58,054 bases of DNA from Candidatus Pantoea gossypiicola (GCF_008632075.1 NZ_VWVM01000022.1:1-58054), one strand, 5' to 3'; numbered from the stretch's first letter, positions 1 to 8,371 are shown. Notes: generated by a model not told the origin, from the letters alone. A program made the numbers and translations.

Positions 1-73
1 CAACCTGCTCAACGACAGCCAGTTTAAAAGACAGAGAGTAATCGCGTTGTGTACGTTTAACATACTGTTTCAT
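1..73 (-). CDS. IS3-family transposase OrfA, N-terminal fragment
   Basis: The first 24 codons are visible, reading MKQYVKRTQRDYSLSFKLAV and on. This is the basic N-terminus of an IS3-family OrfA, whose helix-turn-helix binds the element's terminal repeats. A good AGGAGA ribosome site sits six bases before the ATG at 71-73. The gene runs off the left edge. In this family OrfA is normally fused to the DDE integrase OrfB by a programmed -1 frameshift. The matching OrfB end is seen at the far right of the window, from another copy or the same one if the sequence is an assembly contig. Confidence 0.75.
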   Translation of the reverse strand, partial: MKQYVKRTQRDYSLSFKLAVVEQV

Positions 74-127
74 CACATTCTCCTGAAAACACCGGGTAAA
101 TGTGTCAACGCTATTCAGGACGGGTCA
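1..127 (-). mobile_element. IS3-family insertion sequence, left-transcribed end (partial)
   Basis: This is the promoter-proximal end of an insertion sequence that continues beyond base 1. Its outer tip, read on the minus strand from base 127, starts TGACCCGTCCTGAATAG. That resembles the tip at the other end of the window (TGACCTGCCCCCAGTATTAG), as expected for the two imperfect terminal repeats of one IS type. Inside it lies the start of a transposase OrfA gene running leftward. Family assignment rests on the OrfA start here and the OrfB end at the right edge. Neither target duplication is complete in the window. Confidence 0.75.
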
Positions 128-140
128 GTCGTAACAAAAA

Positions 141-166
141 GGGAAGCCACTGGCTTCCCTTTTTTT
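141..166. terminator. Hairpin with T/A tracts on both sides
   Basis: GGGAAGCC and GGCTTCCC pair around a 3-base loop. Seven T follow on the plus strand and five A precede, so it can work in both directions. It ends the SDR gene on the minus strand and separates it from the insertion sequence. Confidence 0.7.
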
Positions 167-173
167 ATGCCTG

Positions 174-920
174 TCAGGCACCGCCGCTGATTATGACGCG
201 CTCGCCGCTGACCCAGGCGGACTCTTCAGATGCCAGAAACAGTGCAACCTGCGCCACATCCTCCGGCAGACCAAAACGCCCCAGCGGGGTAGCAGCCAGC
301 AGTTGTGCCTTGAGCTGCGGACTCATTCTCTTCGCAGCCAGTAATCCTTCGGTCAGAATCATTCCGGGTGCCAGCGCATTAACCCGGATATTTTTTGCGC
401 CCAGCTCGCGCGCCAGCCCCTGAGTCAGCGTATCCACCGCACCTTTGGTGGCCGCCCAGAGTACGGAACCCGGCGTGCTGTTTTTACTGTTCAGGGCACT
501 GAGATTAATAATGCTGCCGCCATGGGCAGGAAAGTGACGAATCGCCTGCTGACAGACCATCAGCGTGCCGAGCAGGTTAACGTTAATCTGCTGCTGCATC
601 TCCTCCTGCGTCAGCGCCGCAAACTCGCCGTGATGAAAGCTGCCCGCATTATTCACCACAATGTCCGGTGCGCCGAAACAGGCGACGGTGGTTGCAAACA
701 GCCGTTCAACGTCCCGCAGATGAGAGATATCTGCCTGTACCGCCACGGCCTCACTCCCCAGCGTGACGATATCGCTGACCACGTCTGCCGCTCCCGCTTC
801 ATCCTGACGATAGTTGACCACGACCCGAGCGCCCGCTGTGGCAAACGCGATGGCAATCGCTGCACCAATGCCTTTTGAGGCTCCTGTCACCAGTGCGATT
901 TTATTCTGCAGTGCTTTCAT
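174..920 (-). CDS. SDR-family oxidoreductase with tryptophan at the catalytic tyrosine position
   Basis: A 248-residue classical short-chain dehydrogenase/reductase. The Rossmann motif TGASKGIG (residues 12-19) binds NAD(P) and NNAG is at 90-93. The rest of the tetrad is present: N115, S141 and K159. The tyrosine of YxxxK is W155 (WAATK). The codon on the minus strand is TGG, so a single base does not obviously restore Tyr. The C-terminus has the usual VSGERVIISGGA cofactor/tetramer region. It is divergent from an AraC-type regulator 174 bp away, which probably controls it. The substrate cannot be deduced. Either catalysis uses another residue or the protein has lost redox activity. A sequencing error is possible but would need two changes. 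Confidence 0.88.
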   Translation of the reverse strand: MKALQNKIALVTGASKGIGAAIAIAFATAGARVVVNYRQDEAGAADVVSDIVTLGSEAVAVQADISHLRDVERLFATTVACFGAPDIVVNNAGSFHHGEFAALTQEEMQQQINVNLLGTLMVCQQAIRHFPAHGGSIINLSALNSKNSTPGSVLWAATKGAVDTLTQGLARELGAKNIRVNALAPGMILTEGLLAAKRMSPQLKAQLLAATPLGRFGLPEDVAQVALFLASEESAWVSGERVIISGGA

Positions 921-990
921 TATGTCATTCTCCGCCGTAATGATTGCGTCGAAAGACTATGCGCGCGGGTAACGAAAAGCGGGTAGCGCA

Positions 991-1020
991 ATCCTGCAAG
1001 CTTCTTGCACGATCCTGCAA
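991..1020. promoter_or_regulatory. Direct and inverted repeat in the SDR/AraC divergent spacer
   Basis: ATCCTGCAA occurs at 991-999 and again at 1012-1020, exactly 21 bp apart, so both face the same side of the helix. Overlapping them is the inverted repeat TGCAAG-CTT-CTTGCA (995-1009). Two direct half-sites two turns apart are the usual target of AraC-family proteins. This is the likely operator for the adjacent regulator. Inference only. Confidence 0.45.
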
Positions 1021-1094
1021 AAGTGCGGCAGCAGGACAGGCATTTCGCCAGACGTCAGGTAATATCGGCACAGAGAGCGGAAGGGGAGAACGCA

Positions 1095-2015
1095 GTGACA
1101 GAGAGTGACAAGTGGCAGGCGCTGGCACAGTTAATTGCGCGTCATGCGCCGGAGGATGGCCGGCATTCCAGCGCCATCGATTGCCTGTTTTTTGGCCGTG
1201 TTTCAGCTCCCACTGAGCCGATGCATTTTGCTCAATGGGCCAGTTTTGCGCTGGTGGCGCAGGGTAGCAAAGCGCTGCATATGGGGGAGGAGGTGCTGCA
1301 CTATGGACCGGGGGATCTGCTGCTGGTGACGCTGGATATGCCGGTACGTGCCTGCGTGACCGTTGCTACGCCAGAAAAGCCGAATCTCGGGATAGGTATC
1401 GCCATCAATGAATCCCGGCTGATGCGCTACCTTGAACAGTTTCCGCCAACGCTACCGCTGGCGACAGCAGACAATGAACGTGGTGTTACCGTGCATAAGG
1501 TTTCACCCTTGCTGGTGGATGCGGTCATCCGGCTGGTGCGTCTGCTTGACCATCCGGAAGATATTGAGGCGCTGGCTCCGCTGATTGAGCAGGAGATCTT
1601 CTACCGGCTGCTGACCGGGCCGGAGGGCTCGCGCATCCTGAATATGGCGCTGGCTGAGCGGCCGGGTAACCGGGTGGCGCAGGCTGCCCGCTGGCTGCGG
1701 GAGAATTTTCATCAGCCGCTCAAGATCGATCAGCTCGCCAGCAGTGTCGGCATGAGTATCTCTTCGCTGCATCATCACTTCAAAGCCGTAACGGCCATGA
1801 CGCCGATGCAATACCAGAAACAACTGCGGCTCAATGAGGCGCGGCGTCTGATGATGGTGGAAAAGCTGGATGCCGGTACGGCAGGCTATCGGGTGGGCTA
1901 TCAGAGCGCATCACAGTTCAGCCGGGAGTATCGCCGCCTGTATGGGCAATCTCCTGCCAGGGATAGTCGTCAGCTGGCGGTGAGCCCGGATAGCCTGCGC
2001 CCACCGCAAAACTGA
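1095..2015 (+). CDS. AraC-family transcriptional regulator (AraC_N type)
   Basis: The chosen GTG start at 1095 has the ribosome site AAGGGGAG at good spacing; an ATG 90 bases upstream in the same frame has none. The 306-residue product has an N-terminal cupin-like domain of the AraC_N family (start ... FFGRVSAPTEPMHFAQWASF) and a C-terminal double helix-turn-helix. The second HTH carries the family signature around GYQSASQFSREYRRLYGQSP. This architecture is that of the YqhC-like regulators, which commonly activate neighbouring oxidoreductase genes. It is divergent from the SDR gene and is likely its regulator. Effector unknown. Confidence 0.85.
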   Translation: MTESDKWQALAQLIARHAPEDGRHSSAIDCLFFGRVSAPTEPMHFAQWASFALVAQGSKALHMGEEVLHYGPGDLLLVTLDMPVRACVTVATPEKPNLGIGIAINESRLMRYLEQFPPTLPLATADNERGVTVHKVSPLLVDAVIRLVRLLDHPEDIEALAPLIEQEIFYRLLTGPEGSRILNMALAERPGNRVAQAARWLRENFHQPLKIDQLASSVGMSISSLHHHFKAVTAMTPMQYQKQLRLNEARRLMMVEKLDAGTAGYRVGYQSASQFSREYRRLYGQSPARDSRQLAVSPDSLRPPQN

Positions 2016-3026
2016 TTACAGACTGTTTGCCGCTTCCATCGCAATCGCAAAGGAGCGCAGACGTGCCTCGCAGTCAAAAATCTGGCCATTAACCATAATT
2101 TCATCCGCCTGCGTTTCACGCATCAGCGAGGCCAGGCCATGACGCACCTTGTCGGTATCGCCCACCAGCGACATGCTGAGTGCCTGCTGAACGCCATACT
2201 GCTCTGACGGCGACCAGAGGTTATCCATGTTCTCAACCGGGGCTGGTAACGGGCCGGGTTTGCCGCGGCGCAGGTTAATAAACTGCTGCTGCTGAGAGGT
2301 AAACAGGAAGCGCGCATCACGCTCATTATCAGCGGCCACCACGTTAATGCAGACGGTGGCATACGGCTTGTCGAGACGCGCCGAGGGCTGGAAGTTCTCA
2401 CGATACACGTGCAGCGCCTGGAACAGCTGGTCAGGTGCGAAATGGGAGGCAAAGGCAAACGGCAGGCCCATTTTCGCGGACAGCTGCGCGCTGTAGAGGC
2501 TTGAGCCGAGCAGCCAGACCGGGATCTTCAGGCCCAGACCTGGCACTGGCTGAACCGGCAATTGCGCATCCGGGTCAGTATCAAACCAGTTAATCAGCTC
2601 AGCCACATCTTCGGGGAAAGTGTCCGCGTGCATGCTGGCCTGATGACGGCGCAGGGCCATCATGGTGCGCTGGTCAGAACCAGGCGCGCGACCTAAACCG
2701 AGATCGATACGGCCAGGATAGAGAGAGGCCAGGGTGCCAAACTGCTCGGCGATGACCAGCGGCGCATGGTTAGGCAACATAATGCCACCGGAACCCAGCT
2801 TTAATTTCTCGGTGTTTGCCGCCAGATAGCCGATCAGCACCGACGTCGCAGCGCTGGCAATTCCTGTCATGTTGTGATGTTCAGCCAGCCAGTAGCGTTC
2901 GAAGCCCAGTTTTTCAGCCTGACGCGCCAGCGCCAGGGAATTATGGAACGCATCCCGTGCGGTTGCACCCTGTGGAATCGGCGCAAGATCCAGCACGGAC
3001 AGGCGAAGAGGTTTTTTATCAGACAT
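2016..3026 (-). CDS. yhbW: LLM-class flavin-dependent oxidoreductase YhbW
   Basis: A 336-residue luciferase-like monooxygenase homologue, matching the length of E. coli YhbW. The N-terminus reads LSVLDLAPIPQGATARDAFH, and further conserved blocks are WLAEHHNM and GIDLGLGRAPGSD in the TIM barrel that binds reduced flavin. The start at 3024-3026 was chosen because GGGAG lies upstream and the protein then aligns with YhbW; an upstream in-frame ATG would add 20 unlikely residues. It lies immediately after ubiUV in the same direction, as in E. coli. Its substrate is not known, and whether it shares the ubiUV transcript is inferred from spacing only. Confidence 0.88.
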   Translation of the reverse strand: MSDKKPLRLSVLDLAPIPQGATARDAFHNSLALARQAEKLGFERYWLAEHHNMTGIASAATSVLIGYLAANTEKLKLGSGGIMLPNHAPLVIAEQFGTLASLYPGRIDLGLGRAPGSDQRTMMALRRHQASMHADTFPEDVAELINWFDTDPDAQLPVQPVPGLGLKIPVWLLGSSLYSAQLSAKMGLPFAFASHFAPDQLFQALHVYRENFQPSARLDKPYATVCINVVAADNERDARFLFTSQQQQFINLRRGKPGPLPAPVENMDNLWSPSEQYGVQQALSMSLVGDTDKVRHGLASLMRETQADEIMVNGQIFDCEARLRSFAIAMEAANSL

Positions 3027-3141
3027 GACTACTCCCGTTGTATGGCGCAGGCGTAAAAACCTGCACCATTTAGTATTACGCATCATTCCTTATATTAAAA
3101 CTGCTAACCTCAGCAGGAATATAGCCGGTATGTGCTTTTAC

Positions 3142-4020
3142 TCAGGAAGCCAGCGTCATACCCGCCAGTTTGCGCCAGTAACCGTTACAATCGCAGCCTT
3201 TCGCGACCATAAGCGGAGCCTGACCATTTTCATTGGCGCGGAAACGGTCGATCTCCGCCAGCGTCGACGTATCCTGCGGCGAGAGTCTCACGCAATCGAC
3301 CTTGCCACGCATCCCCACCAGATCGTTACCCAGGTTATAACAGTAGCCGCTCATGGTCTGGATGCCATTGAGGACGAATACCTGTTGTCCCTCCTGAGAG
3401 TTGACGCGGCGACCTGTCGGATAGTTGATGCAGCAGGTTTCGCAGTCATCTTTCGCGCGGTTTTCCGAGCGGGCAGTGAAACAGCGCGCCGAGAGCGCCA
3501 GTGGCAGATGACCGTAGCCCATCACCTCCACCTCAAACTGGTTCCGGATACCCCGCGTCTCGCACTGCGCCAGCAGCTGTAGCAGCCAGTCACGCGACAT
3601 CTCGACCGGCATACACCAGCGCGTCATGCCCTCTTTGACCAGCAGCTGCAGCGTGTCGGCATTGTAGACATTCAGCGTGGGACCGGCGACAAAGGGCAAA
3701 TGGCGCTCAGCGGCCATATTGACCGTGCCGATATCATTCGCTTCAATCAGGAACTCGCCGTTTTCTACGTAGCGCTGCAGCTCTTTCAGCTCAGAGGGTG
3801 ATTGCAGCAGCGCCAGCGTGCTGAGTACAACCTGTTTGCCGCTGGACGCCACGTCACGCGCCAGCGCCATCCAGCGGGCATAGGGCGTGGCGCGGCGTTT
3901 ACTGCACACCGCTTCGCCGAGATAAATAATATCCGCACTGCTGCGGACAGCCTGCTGGTAGAAATCTTCCAGCGTATCGGTCGGCCAGTACCAGAGCACC
4001 GGCCCCAGGGCATATTGCAT
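3142..4020 (-). CDS. ubiV: Ubiquinone biosynthesis protein UbiV (U32 family)
   Basis: UbiV forms a heterodimer with UbiU and is needed for O2-independent hydroxylation in ubiquinone synthesis. The four [4Fe-4S] cysteines known in E. coli UbiV are present: using the second ATG as start, C39, C180, C193 and C197. The second of two adjacent ATGs is preferred because AAGGAG then sits five bases away and numbering equals E. coli (292 residues). It follows ubiU by nine bases and is co-transcribed. It lies in the same order as in E. coli: ubiU, ubiV, yhbW. Confidence 0.93.
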   Translation of the reverse strand: MQYALGPVLWYWPTDTLEDFYQQAVRSSADIIYLGEAVCSKRRATPYARWMALARDVASSGKQVVLSTLALLQSPSELKELQRYVENGEFLIEANDIGTVNMAAERHLPFVAGPTLNVYNADTLQLLVKEGMTRWCMPVEMSRDWLLQLLAQCETRGIRNQFEVEVMGYGHLPLALSARCFTARSENRAKDDCETCCINYPTGRRVNSQEGQQVFVLNGIQTMSGYCYNLGNDLVGMRGKVDCVRLSPQDTSTLAEIDRFRANENGQAPLMVAKGCDCNGYWRKLAGMTLAS

Positions 4021-4029
4021 CATGACTCC

Positions 4030-5025
4030 TTATTGCCATTCACGGTGATAAGCACCCAGCGTGGTTTGTGTGCCTTCGGAGAGATCGCCCAGCGTCTGCA
4101 TCCACTGTGGCGCGACGTCAAACTGTTCCGGCTGCGCCTTGCAGCGATCGATCGCCTGACGCCAGACGCGCGCCACATCAGCGACGTAGGCGGGACTTCG
4201 CTGCCGGCCTTCGATTTTCACCGAGGCGATGCCTGCCCGCAGCAGCACCGGCAGCAGCTCCAGTGTGTTGAGGCTGGTGGGCTCCTCCAGCACGTGATAA
4301 CGCTGATTGTTAACCTCATAGCGTCCTTTGCAGAGCGTCGGGTAACCGGCGCTCTCATCGGGCGCGTAGCGATCGATTAACACCTCATTCAGGCGTGACT
4401 CCATGCCCTGCGGCGTCTGCTGCCAGCGGACAAACTTCGCCGGGGAGCAGGCACCTGCGCTGTTAGGTGATTCGCCGGTCATCCAGGAGGAGAGGTAGCA
4501 GCGGCCTTCCGCCATAATGCACAGACTGCCAAAGGCGAACACCTCCAGCGGCACCGGCGTGCTGCGTGCCAGTTGTTTAACCTGATGAATCGACAAGACG
4601 CGCGGGAGTACCACCCGCTGCAGATTGAAGTGGCGATGATAAAAGCGAATCGCCTCAAGATTGGTTGCCGAAGCCTGCACAGAGAGATGACGTTCAACCT
4701 GTGGGTAGTGCTTCGCGGCGTACTCCAGCGTAGCGATATCAGCCAGAATCAGGGCATCTGCCCCGTTTTGCGCCGCCACATCAATCGCCCGCTGCCAGCG
4801 CCCCATGCCATCGGGATGGGCAAAAGTATTGATTGCCACATGCAGTTTGCGCTGATGCTGATGGAGATAGCGCGCCGCTTCAGCAAGCTTTTTATCGGTG
4901 AAGTTCAGACCCGCAAAGTGACGGGCATTGGTGTCATCTTTCAGTCCCACATAGACCGCATCCGCGCCATTTTCTACGGCGGTGCGCACTGCGGGTAAGT
5001 TTCCTGCCGGGCAGAGCAGTTCCAT
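4030..5025 (-). CDS. ubiU: Ubiquinone biosynthesis protein UbiU (U32 family)
   Basis: 331 residues, the same length as E. coli UbiU. It begins MELLCPAGNLPAVRTAVENG, the U32 peptidase-like TIM-barrel start. The four cluster cysteines occur at C169, C176, C193 and C232, identical in position to E. coli. The protein works with UbiV and the lipid-binding UbiT in O2-independent ubiquinone synthesis in the cytoplasm. The ATG at 5023-5025 has AGAGGA upstream. The frame remains open for another 500 bases upstream but that stretch is not conserved. It is divergent from ubiT. Confidence 0.94.
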   Translation of the reverse strand: MELLCPAGNLPAVRTAVENGADAVYVGLKDDTNARHFAGLNFTDKKLAEAARYLHQHQRKLHVAINTFAHPDGMGRWQRAIDVAAQNGADALILADIATLEYAAKHYPQVERHLSVQASATNLEAIRFYHRHFNLQRVVLPRVLSIHQVKQLARSTPVPLEVFAFGSLCIMAEGRCYLSSWMTGESPNSAGACSPAKFVRWQQTPQGMESRLNEVLIDRYAPDESAGYPTLCKGRYEVNNQRYHVLEEPTSLNTLELLPVLLRAGIASVKIEGRQRSPAYVADVARVWRQAIDRCKAQPEQFDVAPQWMQTLGDLSEGTQTTLGAYHREWQ

Positions 5026-5227
5026 AGGTGTTCCTCTCAACATGCGATGGGCGTCGAGTCTAGGCATCTGGTCTGGTCTGCGTGTTGATTTGGGGCAGTG
5101 AAATTTCAGTTCATCTTTCCCGGCAGCGTTTTTTCCCGCTATAGACGCGTTTTTTATTGATCCCGGATGAGGCGCGCAGAAAAGGATATGGCAATATACG
5201 TAAAATTTTCTGAAGGGAGTGACGAAA

Positions 5228-5752
5228 GTGTTAGAGCGGATACATGCCCATTGTGTGAAGAACGGTCCAAAAATCTTAGGGTTACCTGTAGCGCTCACCC
5301 CATTCCCGGTCAAAAAGTTGATGCTGCAACAACTCTTAAACTGGCAATTTCGCCATGCTTTGGCTGAAGGTGAGTTAGACTTTCTGAACGGTCGCCTGCT
5401 GGGTATCGGGATTGCCGATCTCAATCTGCAATGGATAACCACGCTGCAGGATGGCCGACTGGCGGTATTGCAACAGTCCGAAGCGGATGTCTGGTTTCGG
5501 AGCAATGCCAATGATCTGTTGCTGGTGGCAGCACGTAAAGCAGATCCCGACATGCTGTTCTTTCAACGCCGTCTGGTGATTGAAGGTGACACAGAACTGG
5601 GACTTGAGGTGAAGAACGTAATGGATGCTATTGAACCCGAGGCTATGCCCACCGCGTTACGCACGGCTATTGAGCAGATGGCGGCATTTGTCGACGCCGG
5701 TATGAAACAGGACGCGAAGGCCACACAGGCACGCGCGGGTGCCGCATGTTGA
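5228..5752 (+). CDS. ubiT: Anaerobic ubiquinone accessory factor UbiT (SCP2 domain)
   Basis: A 174-residue SCP2-type lipid carrier, the same length as E. coli UbiT. UbiT is required with UbiUV for ubiquinone synthesis without O2. Conserved segments include FFQRRLVIEGDTELGL and KNVMDAIE. GTG at 5228 is the start: GAAGGGAG precedes it by eight bases, whereas the in-frame GTG at 5219 overlaps that ribosome site. It is divergent from ubiU and its end overlaps yhbS by seven bases, implying one transcript. Confidence 0.92.
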   Translation: MLERIHAHCVKNGPKILGLPVALTPFPVKKLMLQQLLNWQFRHALAEGELDFLNGRLLGIGIADLNLQWITTLQDGRLAVLQQSEADVWFRSNANDLLLVAARKADPDMLFFQRRLVIEGDTELGLEVKNVMDAIEPEAMPTALRTAIEQMAAFVDAGMKQDAKATQARAGAAC

Positions 5753-6252
5753 TCCGTAGCGAAATTGGTGTTGATGCCGCAGGCATCGACGTACTGCTCA
5801 GACGCTGCTTCAGTACCTCCGCTGAGGCGGAACTGACTCAGGCGCTGCGTGAAGATGGCCTGCTGACCTTAGGCGTGGTCGCCACGGATGACGAGGGACA
5901 GGTGCTGGGCTATGCCGCATTCAGTCCGGTCAGCGTTCAGGGCGACGATCGCGGCTGGGTGGCGCTGGCACCGCTGGCCGTTGATGAGACGCTGCGCGGT
6001 CAGGGCATTGCCAGCAAGCTGATTTATGAGGGGCTGGATACGCTTAATGAATTTGGCTACAGCGCGGTTGTCGTGCTGGGCGATCCGGCGCTGTTCAGCC
6101 GATTTGGTTTTGAACCCGCTGCACGCCATGGCCTGCGCAGTCGCTGGCCGGGAACAGAGACAACGTTCCAGGTCTACCGTCTGGCGGACAATGCCTTTGA
6201 CGGCGCGGAAGGGCAGATCGACTACGCCGAGCCCTTTAATCGCCAGCCGTAA
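5746..6252 (+). CDS. yhbS: GNAT-family acetyltransferase YhbS
   Basis: A 168-residue GNAT domain with the acetyl-CoA-binding motif A region LAVDETLRGQGIASKLIYEGL and the later VVLGDPALFSRFGF typical of YhbS. It overlaps the end of ubiT by seven bases (ATG inside the ubiT 3' end), so translation is probably coupled. Gene order is as in E. coli. The acceptor substrate is unknown. It converges on yhbQ and the two genes overlap by 17 bases at their 3' ends. Confidence 0.9.
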   Translation: MLIRSEIGVDAAGIDVLLRRCFSTSAEAELTQALREDGLLTLGVVATDDEGQVLGYAAFSPVSVQGDDRGWVALAPLAVDETLRGQGIASKLIYEGLDTLNEFGYSAVVVLGDPALFSRFGFEPAARHGLRSRWPGTETTFQVYRLADNAFDGAEGQIDYAEPFNRQP

Positions 6253-6529
6253 TACTTAGCCAGCTCTCCAGGCTGATCGGCTGACCCGCCACCAGCAGTA
6301 ACTTCTGCTGACGGGTCAGTTGCTTAACCTGATACTCCAGTCTGGAGGCGCTGGCGCGATCGCCCGCCTCACAGTGAAACACCAGGTCCAGCGGACCTTT
6401 GCCGCGCAGCGCGCGGGCACCGCGTCCGCTCTGGTGCTGAGCAACCCGGCGCACCACATCCGTGGTGATGCCGGTGTACAGGCTCCCTTTCGCCGTCCGG
6501 ACGATGTAGAGTTGCCACTGCTGACTCAT
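6236..6529 (-). CDS. yhbQ: GIY-YIG domain protein YhbQ
   Basis: A 97-residue stand-alone GIY-YIG nuclease-fold protein. The first strand is LYIVRTAKGSLYTGITTDV, giving the GIY-YIG pair as YIV...YTG, followed by RRVAQHQSGRGARALRGKGP, the UPF0213/YhbQ signature with the catalytic Arg. The start ATG at 6527-6529 gives a good alignment with E. coli YhbQ; one codon group upstream (6536-6538) is an alternative, and neither has a strong ribosome site. E. coli YhbQ is reported to have DNA endonuclease activity. Confidence 0.88.
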   Translation of the reverse strand: MSQQWQLYIVRTAKGSLYTGITTDVVRRVAQHQSGRGARALRGKGPLDLVFHCEAGDRASASRLEYQVKQLTRQQKLLLVAGQPISLESWLSITAGD

Positions 6530-6604
6530 CGCAATCATTTCCCAAAAAAAGGTGCCGGGCAGTGTAGCGCGCTTCACGCTCTGGTGCACCGCCAGGAGTT
6601 TATC

Positions 6605-7033
6605 TTGTCCGATCACGCCCATCTGGTTCGTTACCTCAGAAAGCAGCATGTGCTTTCACTCTGCTGTGCCGCCGACGATCAACTCTGGTGCGCTAACTGC
6701 TACTACGTCTTTGATGAGACACGCATGGCCTTCTGGATTATGACTGAACCCGATACCCGCCACGGTGAATTAATGGTGAAGAATCAGCAGGTTGCAGGTA
6801 CCGTCAATGGCCAGCCCAGAACCGTGCTGCTGATTAAAGGGGTGCAGTATCGTGGCCGGGTCAGACGGCTGGAGGAAGCAACAGAGCAGATCGCGAGAGC
6901 GGCTTATCAGAAACGTTTTCCGGTCTCACGCAAAGTGTCGGCCCCGCTGTGGGAGATTGAGCTGGATGAGGTGAAGATGACGGATAATGCGCTGGGATTT
7001 GGCAAGAAAATTGCCTGGCAGCGGGAAAAATAG
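6605..7033 (+). CDS. yhbP: UPF0306 family protein YhbP (FMN-binding split-barrel type), TTG start
   Basis: A 142-residue homologue of E. coli YhbP; matching stretches include KQHVL, WCAN, VAGTVNGQP, WEIELDEVKMTDN and LGFGKK. The fold is expected to be a pyridoxamine-phosphate-oxidase-like split barrel, but no enzyme activity can be assigned. No ATG gives a sensible start. TTG at 6605 has AGGAG six bases upstream and gives the right length, so it is called. It is divergent from yhbQ and convergent with yhbO. Confidence 0.85.
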   Translation: MSDHAHLVRYLRKQHVLSLCCAADDQLWCANCYYVFDETRMAFWIMTEPDTRHGELMVKNQQVAGTVNGQPRTVLLIKGVQYRGRVRRLEEATEQIARAAYQKRFPVSRKVSAPLWEIELDEVKMTDNALGFGKKIAWQREK

Positions 7034-7035
7034 AA

Positions 7036-7059
7036 CGCCCCTTTCCGCTGAAAAGGGCG
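7036..7059. terminator. Possible shared hairpin between yhbP and yhbO
   Basis: CGCCC plus TTT pairs with AAAGGGCG around a seven-base loop in the 34-base gap between the convergent genes. There is no long T tract, so terminator strength is uncertain. Confidence 0.35.
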
Positions 7060-7067
7060 CAGCGGAT

Positions 7068-7589
7068 TTACAGCGCTTCGAGAATCCGCAGAGATTCACG
7101 GTTAAAGGCCGGTAAATCGTCCGGCGTACGGCTGGTGACGAGCTTATCGCCGTCTACAACCACTTCCTTGTCATGGAAGTCAGCACCGGCATTGATCAGG
7201 TCAATGGCAACGGCTTTAACGGTGGTCATCTTGCGACCGCGCACGCCGTTCGCGCTAATCAGCAGCTGTGGACCGTGGCAGATGGCAAAGATCGGTTTGC
7301 CGCTGGCGACAAACTCTTTGGTAAAGGCAACAAAACGATCGTCACCGCGCAGAGCGTCAGGCGAGTGACCGCCTGGCAGCAGCAGGGCATCAAATTCCGC
7401 CGGGCTGACATCATCAATGCTGCGATCGATGGTTACTTCCGCTTCGCCTTTTTTGCCTTTAACGACATTACCGGCCTGCTTCTCAATGGTCACCACCTCA
7501 AAACCCGCGCCTTTGTAAGCTTCCGCAGGTGAGGTAAATTCTGAGTCTTCAAATTCGTCGGTAATCAAAACCGCAACTTTCTTGCTCAT
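7068..7589 (-). CDS. yhbO: DJ-1/PfpI-family protein YhbO
   Basis: 173 residues of the DJ-1/ThiJ/PfpI superfamily. The nucleophile elbow reads AICHGPQLL, with the conserved Cys-His pair, and a glutamate lies in the N-terminal FEDSEF segment. E. coli YhbO is described as a stress-protective protein with protease- or deglycase-like activity; the activity is debated. A strong AAGGAGGAAAAAAG-type ribosome site precedes the ATG. Its context between yhbP and yraR is that of E. coli. Confidence 0.92.
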   Translation of the reverse strand: MSKKVAVLITDEFEDSEFTSPAEAYKGAGFEVVTIEKQAGNVVKGKKGEAEVTIDRSIDDVSPAEFDALLLPGGHSPDALRGDDRFVAFTKEFVASGKPIFAICHGPQLLISANGVRGRKMTTVKAVAIDLINAGADFHDKEVVVDGDKLVTSRTPDDLPAFNRESLRILEAL

Positions 7590-7735
7590 CTTTTTTCCTC
7601 CTTAACGTTGTGGAGCGCGAGGGGCGCTTTTCGGATAACGCTGTAAGCCTGGTCGCTGAGCGTGAGAACGCAAGCCAGCCCGTTAAGATCAGCTATCTTT
7701 TAAGCCGTCAGCAGTGAAATAAGGACGAATCTGAG

Positions 7736-8371
7736 ATGAATCGCGTATTACTGACCGGTGCTACCGGCTTAGTCGGGTCGCATCTGCTGCGTTTACTGAT
7801 TGAGGATCCCCGCATTGACGAAATCATTGCGCCAACCCGCCGGCCACTGCCCGCGATGCACAAAGTGGTGAATCCGGTAGAAGCCGATCTCACCGATGTT
7901 CTGGGACCGCTGCAATGTTCGCTGGACACCGTATTCTGCTGCCTGGGTACGACGCGCAGGCAGGCGGGCAGCAAACAGGCCTTTATCCATGTCGATTACA
8001 CTCTGGTGGTGGACAGCGGATTAAGCGGATTACGTCTGGGGGCAAAGCAGATGCTGGTTGTCAGTGCGCACGGTGCCAACCGTCACTCCCCCTTTTTGTA
8101 CAATCGCGTCAAAGGCGAAATGGAGAATGCGTTGCGTCATCAGGGTTGGCCGCGCCTGACGCTGGTGCGACCTTCACTGCTGCTGGGGGATCGCAGGCAG
8201 AAACGTCAGGGCGAAAGCCTGGCGGGGCCACTGTTTTCACTGCTGCCGGGCAACTGGCGGGCGGTTCACGCACGCGACGTGGCACGCTGTCTGCATCAGC
8301 AGGCATTCACGCCGGGCGGTGAGAGCGTCAACATCATTGAGTCGGGCGACATCCCGCGTCATTCAGCGTAA
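7736..8371 (+). CDS. yraR: NAD(P)-binding atypical SDR-like protein YraR
   Basis: 211 residues, the same length as E. coli YraR. The N-terminal nucleotide-binding motif is LLTGATGLVGSHLL. The later segments DTVFCCLGTTRRQAGSK and HGANRHSPFLYNRVKGEME are typical of this Oxr1/HTATIP2-like family. Function unknown. An AGGACGAATCTGAG region precedes the ATG. Its 3' end overlaps nrdG by nine bases on the other strand. Confidence 0.88.
   Translation: MNRVLLTGATGLVGSHLLRLLIEDPRIDEIIAPTRRPLPAMHKVVNPVEADLTDVLGPLQCSLDTVFCCLGTTRRQAGSKQAFIHVDYTLVVDSGLSGLRLGAKQMLVVSAHGANRHSPFLYNRVKGEMENALRHQGWPRLTLVRPSLLLGDRRQKRQGESLAGPLFSLLPGNWRAVHARDVARCLHQQAFTPGGESVNIIESGDIPRHSA

Noticed and set aside
100..423. Plus-strand open frame over the IS edge and the SDR gene
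   Set aside because: It is antisense to the SDR gene, covers a terminator, and has no ribosome site.
5026..5227. FNR site in the ubiU-ubiT spacer
   Set aside because: Only TTGAT half-sites were found (for example at 5157-5161, TTGATCCCGGATGA); the second halves do not match well enough, although anaerobic control would make sense.
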